A stretch of DNA of 12,716 nucleotides, from assembly GCA_028290305.1 (NCBI GenBank), contig JAQGKC010000252.1, positions 1 to 12,716 of the forward strand. Reading direction: 5' to 3'. The position numbers and the translations under genes were made by a program. The notes under the pieces were generated by a model. It was not told the DNA's origin and did not search any database. It saw only the letters and a list, made by a program, of their open reading frames with translations. The DNA comes from Bradyrhizobium sp. (GTDB lineage: Bacteria > Pseudomonadota > Alphaproteobacteria > Rhizobiales > Xanthobacteraceae). Every line of letters begins with the position of its first letter. Position 1 is the stretch's first letter. Below, in pieces: positions 12,481 to 12,716 of this stretch.

Positions 12481-12716
12481 TCCGGGCGCACATGTGTTAG
12501 AATCTGGCAGGCGCGAATGCCCTGGTCGAGGTACCGTATCGTTATACTCGGCCACCATGCCGCACATGATCATCCGACCGAAAGTGTTCATTAGAGGAAA
12601 CACCGCCAGTTGAAGGTCCCCGCCAACATTCTCAAAGTAAACGTCGATTCCGTCAGGACATGCCCGCTTCAATGCAGCCGACAGGTCATCGACGGTACGG
12701 TGGTCAATACAATCGT
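12394..12716 (-). pseudogene. Truncated MDR-type NADP-dependent oxidoreductase, partial
   Basis: The minus-strand frame enters from beyond the window end, so the 5' part is outside. It reads CIDHRTVDDLSAALKRACPD then GIDVYFENVGGDLQLAVFPL and FGRMIMCGMVAEYNDTVPRPG. The YFENVGG motif and the G-R-x-x-x-C-G-M stretch are typical of the leukotriene B4 12-hydroxydehydrogenase / CurA-like branch of medium-chain reductases. Similarity stops near 12520; the last residues to the stop at 12394 run antisense through the Sel1 fragment and are not native (about 100 C-terminal residues are missing). So the gene is 3'-truncated by a rearrangement. Confidence 0.75.

Overview
The window looks like an accessory, gene-decay region from a high-GC alphaproteobacterium, most likely Bradyrhizobium or a close relative. 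The reasons are the ROSE-type RNA thermometer in front of a small heat-shock gene, the DUF2934, DUF6894 and DUF3455 small proteins, the ECF sigma type, a GGAAC-type stress promoter and the codon style. This is inference from pattern memory; no search was run.

Layout. 1-2180: two exported proteins on the minus strand (DUF3455 and an alpha/beta hydrolase) and a divergent ECF sigma gene whose DNA-binding C-terminus is missing. 2368-3054: an exported DUF1330 protein with a Met/His-rich linker (minus). 3321-4335: an RpoH-like promoter, a ROSE thermometer and an hsp20 gene whose stop codon has been lost by a frameshift. 4297-4566: a small exported Ser/Thr/Gly-rich protein (minus) whose ribosome binding site lies in an inverted repeat. 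4603-4928: an AT-richer spacer. 4929-6145: a 49-codon Cys-containing ORF, then a multiply frameshifted relic of the C-terminal part of an SF1 helicase fused to a restriction-endonuclease-like domain and a GreA/GreB C-terminal-like domain. 6380-7813: an intact MFS transporter (minus). 8017-9467: a DUF2934 protein and an intact short-chain dehydrogenase with an EcfG-like promoter.

9467-12716 is mostly debris and very small genes: a frameshifted small protein, a small protein with an RRxFM leader and an Arg/Asp/Gly tail, a strong terminator between convergent genes, a GGDEF relic, a 39-aa membrane peptide running into a transposase relic, a 51-aa CxxC protein, a DUF6894 gene broken by a 4-nt slip just after its start, a translationally coupled 42-aa ORF, a Sel1-repeat fragment and an oxidoreductase fragment running off the window end.

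Several intact genes are of kinds tied to stress or heat response in rhizobia (Hsp20, DUF2934, the SDR). The most unusual item is the helicase-nuclease-GreA-like relic, which resembles large helicase/nuclease proteins of anti-phage islands. It is dead here, but its architecture could be pursued in intact homologues. No rRNA, tRNA, CRISPR array or intact insertion sequence was found.
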